Assembly (NCBI GenBank): GCA_030624785.1
Contig: JAUXJK010000143.1
Coordinates: 1 to 5,920 of the forward strand
Source of the DNA: Actinomycetes bacterium
Lineage (GTDB): Bacteria; Actinomycetota; Thermoleophilia; Gaiellales; Gaiellaceae
DNA: 5,920 nt
Direction: 5' to 3'
Part shown: positions 5,181 to 5,920 of the stretch, in pieces
Layout: every line of letters begins with the position of its first letter
Position numbering within the stretch: position 1 is the first letter of the stretch
Program-made: the position numbers and the translations under genes
The notes under the pieces: generated by a model
Seen by the model: the letters and a program-made list of their open reading frames with translations, nothing else
The model's database searches: none
What the model was told of the DNA's origin: nothing

Positions 5181-5920
5181 CTAGATCGTCGAGTACCAGC
5201 GAGCGAGTTCTGTTCCGATGAGCTCGGGGTTGTCCTCCTGGAGGAAGTGAATGCCGGGACCGATGTCGACGGTCTCGAGGTTCTTCATGTTGGCCTGTGC
5301 CCACGCGGCTCTTTCCTCGCGGATGATCCCGCCGGGCGTTGCAGTGAACATCAGTTTCGGTAGCTCCGACTTCGTCAGGCGCTCCGAGTACTCGGACACG
5401 GCGGCGACGACATCGGCTGGTTTGCCCTCGATCGGCACCTCGTTTGGCCACACCCGTATTGGTTTGCGGCTCTTCCAGGTCGGGAACGGCTCGGCGTAGT
5501 GCTGCTTTGCCTCCTCAGAAAGCTCGCCGGCGATGGCGTCTGGCAGGAGTTTCTTGACGAACGCATTCATCGGGACGATCATCACCCAGCCGACACCGGG
5601 GGTTCGGAACATCTTGAACCCGCGCCGAAAGTCGGGCGGAAAGTCGGCCCAACGCTCGGGCTTGATGATCGCCTCCATGAACGCGATGCCACGGATGTTG
5701 TCTTCGTGTCGCATTGCGTAGTGGAAGCCGAGACCTGAGCCCCAGTCGTGCAGTACGAGCGTGACGTTCTTGAGGCCAAGCTCTTCGATGAAGCCCTCGA
5801 CGTAGGGCACGTGATCGAAGAATCGGTAGCCGATGTCGGGCTTGTCGGATTTGCCGAAGCCGATCAGATCAGGCGCGATGCACCGCGCGTGGGGGCTCAC
5901 GTGGGGGATGATGTTTCGCC
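5181..5920 (-). CDS. dhaA: Haloalkane dehalogenase (alpha/beta hydrolase, HLD-II/DhaA type), 5' end outside window
   Basis: Hydrolyses carbon-halogen bonds of haloalkanes to an alcohol, halide and proton, in the cytoplasm without cofactors. The frame is open to the right edge: codons for W/x-R-N-I-I-P-H precede the internal GTG at 5900, matching the WRNIIPH stretch of DhaA and LinB, so roughly 45-50 N-terminal residues are missing, including the oxyanion HGNP region and the second halide-binding Asn. Counting from that GTG, the nucleophile is Asp52 in V-L-H-D-W-G-S, the halide-binding Trp is Trp53, the catalytic acid is Glu76 in A-F-M-E-A-I, and the base is His218 in G-P-G-I-H-F-L-Q-E-D-N. 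These fit DhaA D106, W107, E130 and H272 with a constant offset of 54. The cap domain (about 80-150) and C-terminus align throughout, so it appears intact. Its natural substrate is not predictable here. Confidence 0.95.
   Translation of the reverse strand, partial: RNIIPHVSPHARCIAPDLIGFGKSDKPDIGYRFFDHVPYVEGFIEELGLKNVTLVLHDWGSGLGFHYAMRHEDNIRGIAFMEAIIKPERWADFPPDFRRGFKMFRTPGVGWVMIVPMNAFVKKLLPDAIAGELSEEAKQHYAEPFPTWKSRKPIRVWPNEVPIEGKPADVVAAVSEYSERLTKSELPKLMFTATPGGIIREERAAWAQANMKNLETVDIGPGIHFLQEDNPELIGTELARWYSTI

Noticed and set aside
4705..5184. 159-codon plus-strand open frame opposite the methyltransferase
   Set aside because: Antisense shadow of a gene with clear SAM-binding motifs.
4468..5920. 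Halide-handling pair (dehalogenase plus halide methyltransferase)
   Set aside because: The methyltransferase does not show the features I associate with halide/thiol methyltransferases, so the idea rests on adjacency only.

Overview
The window is GC-rich (clearly above 60% by eye) and holds seven protein genes on both strands with short gaps. Several features point to an actinobacterium or a relative with similar expression signals: a lipoprotein with an Asp/Glu/Ala-rich linker, a membrane-anchored molybdopterin oxidoreductase of a type common in Actinobacteria, a small methyltransferase with an N-terminal CC-x-PRGC motif, frequent GTG starts, and at least two genes with a TANNNT box ending exactly 7 nt upstream of a GTG start (a leaderless layout). 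The phylum is inferred, not proven. I see no rRNA, tRNA, CRISPR array, insertion sequence or integrase.

Layout. 15-1019 (+): secreted YHYH-domain lipoprotein. 1020-1151: convergent gap with two hairpins, one a perfect 10-bp stem. 1152-2786 (-): sulfite-oxidase-fold molybdopterin oxidoreductase fused to a five-helix membrane anchor. 2857-3600 (-): cyclase/kynurenine-formamidase-family metal hydrolase. 3601-3684: divergent promoter region in which two -10 boxes on opposite strands share one TA dinucleotide. 3685-4104 (+): RidA-family protein that lacks the signature arginine. 4128-4382 (+): small unrecognised protein with a LexA/SOS-box-like palindrome against its start codon. 4468-5136 (-): class I SAM methyltransferase. 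5181-5920 (-): haloalkane dehalogenase with its catalytic triad, cut by the right edge of the window.

How they fit together. This looks like an accessory or catabolic chromosomal neighbourhood, not one operon. The dehalogenase (hydrolytic C-halogen cleavage), the cyclase-family hydrolase and the RidA-like protein are enzymes often found in small-molecule breakdown. The cyclase and RidA-like genes are divergent and probably share a control region, so they are the best candidates for acting together; no other gene of a named pathway is present to identify the substrate. The oxidoreductase and the YHYH lipoprotein are both predicted to act outside the cytoplasm, but they are convergent and probably transcribed separately.

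The most useful leads are the RidA homologue without its arginine, the cyclase with an altered HxGTHxDxPxH motif, the molybdoenzyme whose export helix lacks a twin arginine, the SOS-like operator before an orphan small gene, and the shared-TA divergent promoter. I did not find a clearly new multi-gene system.
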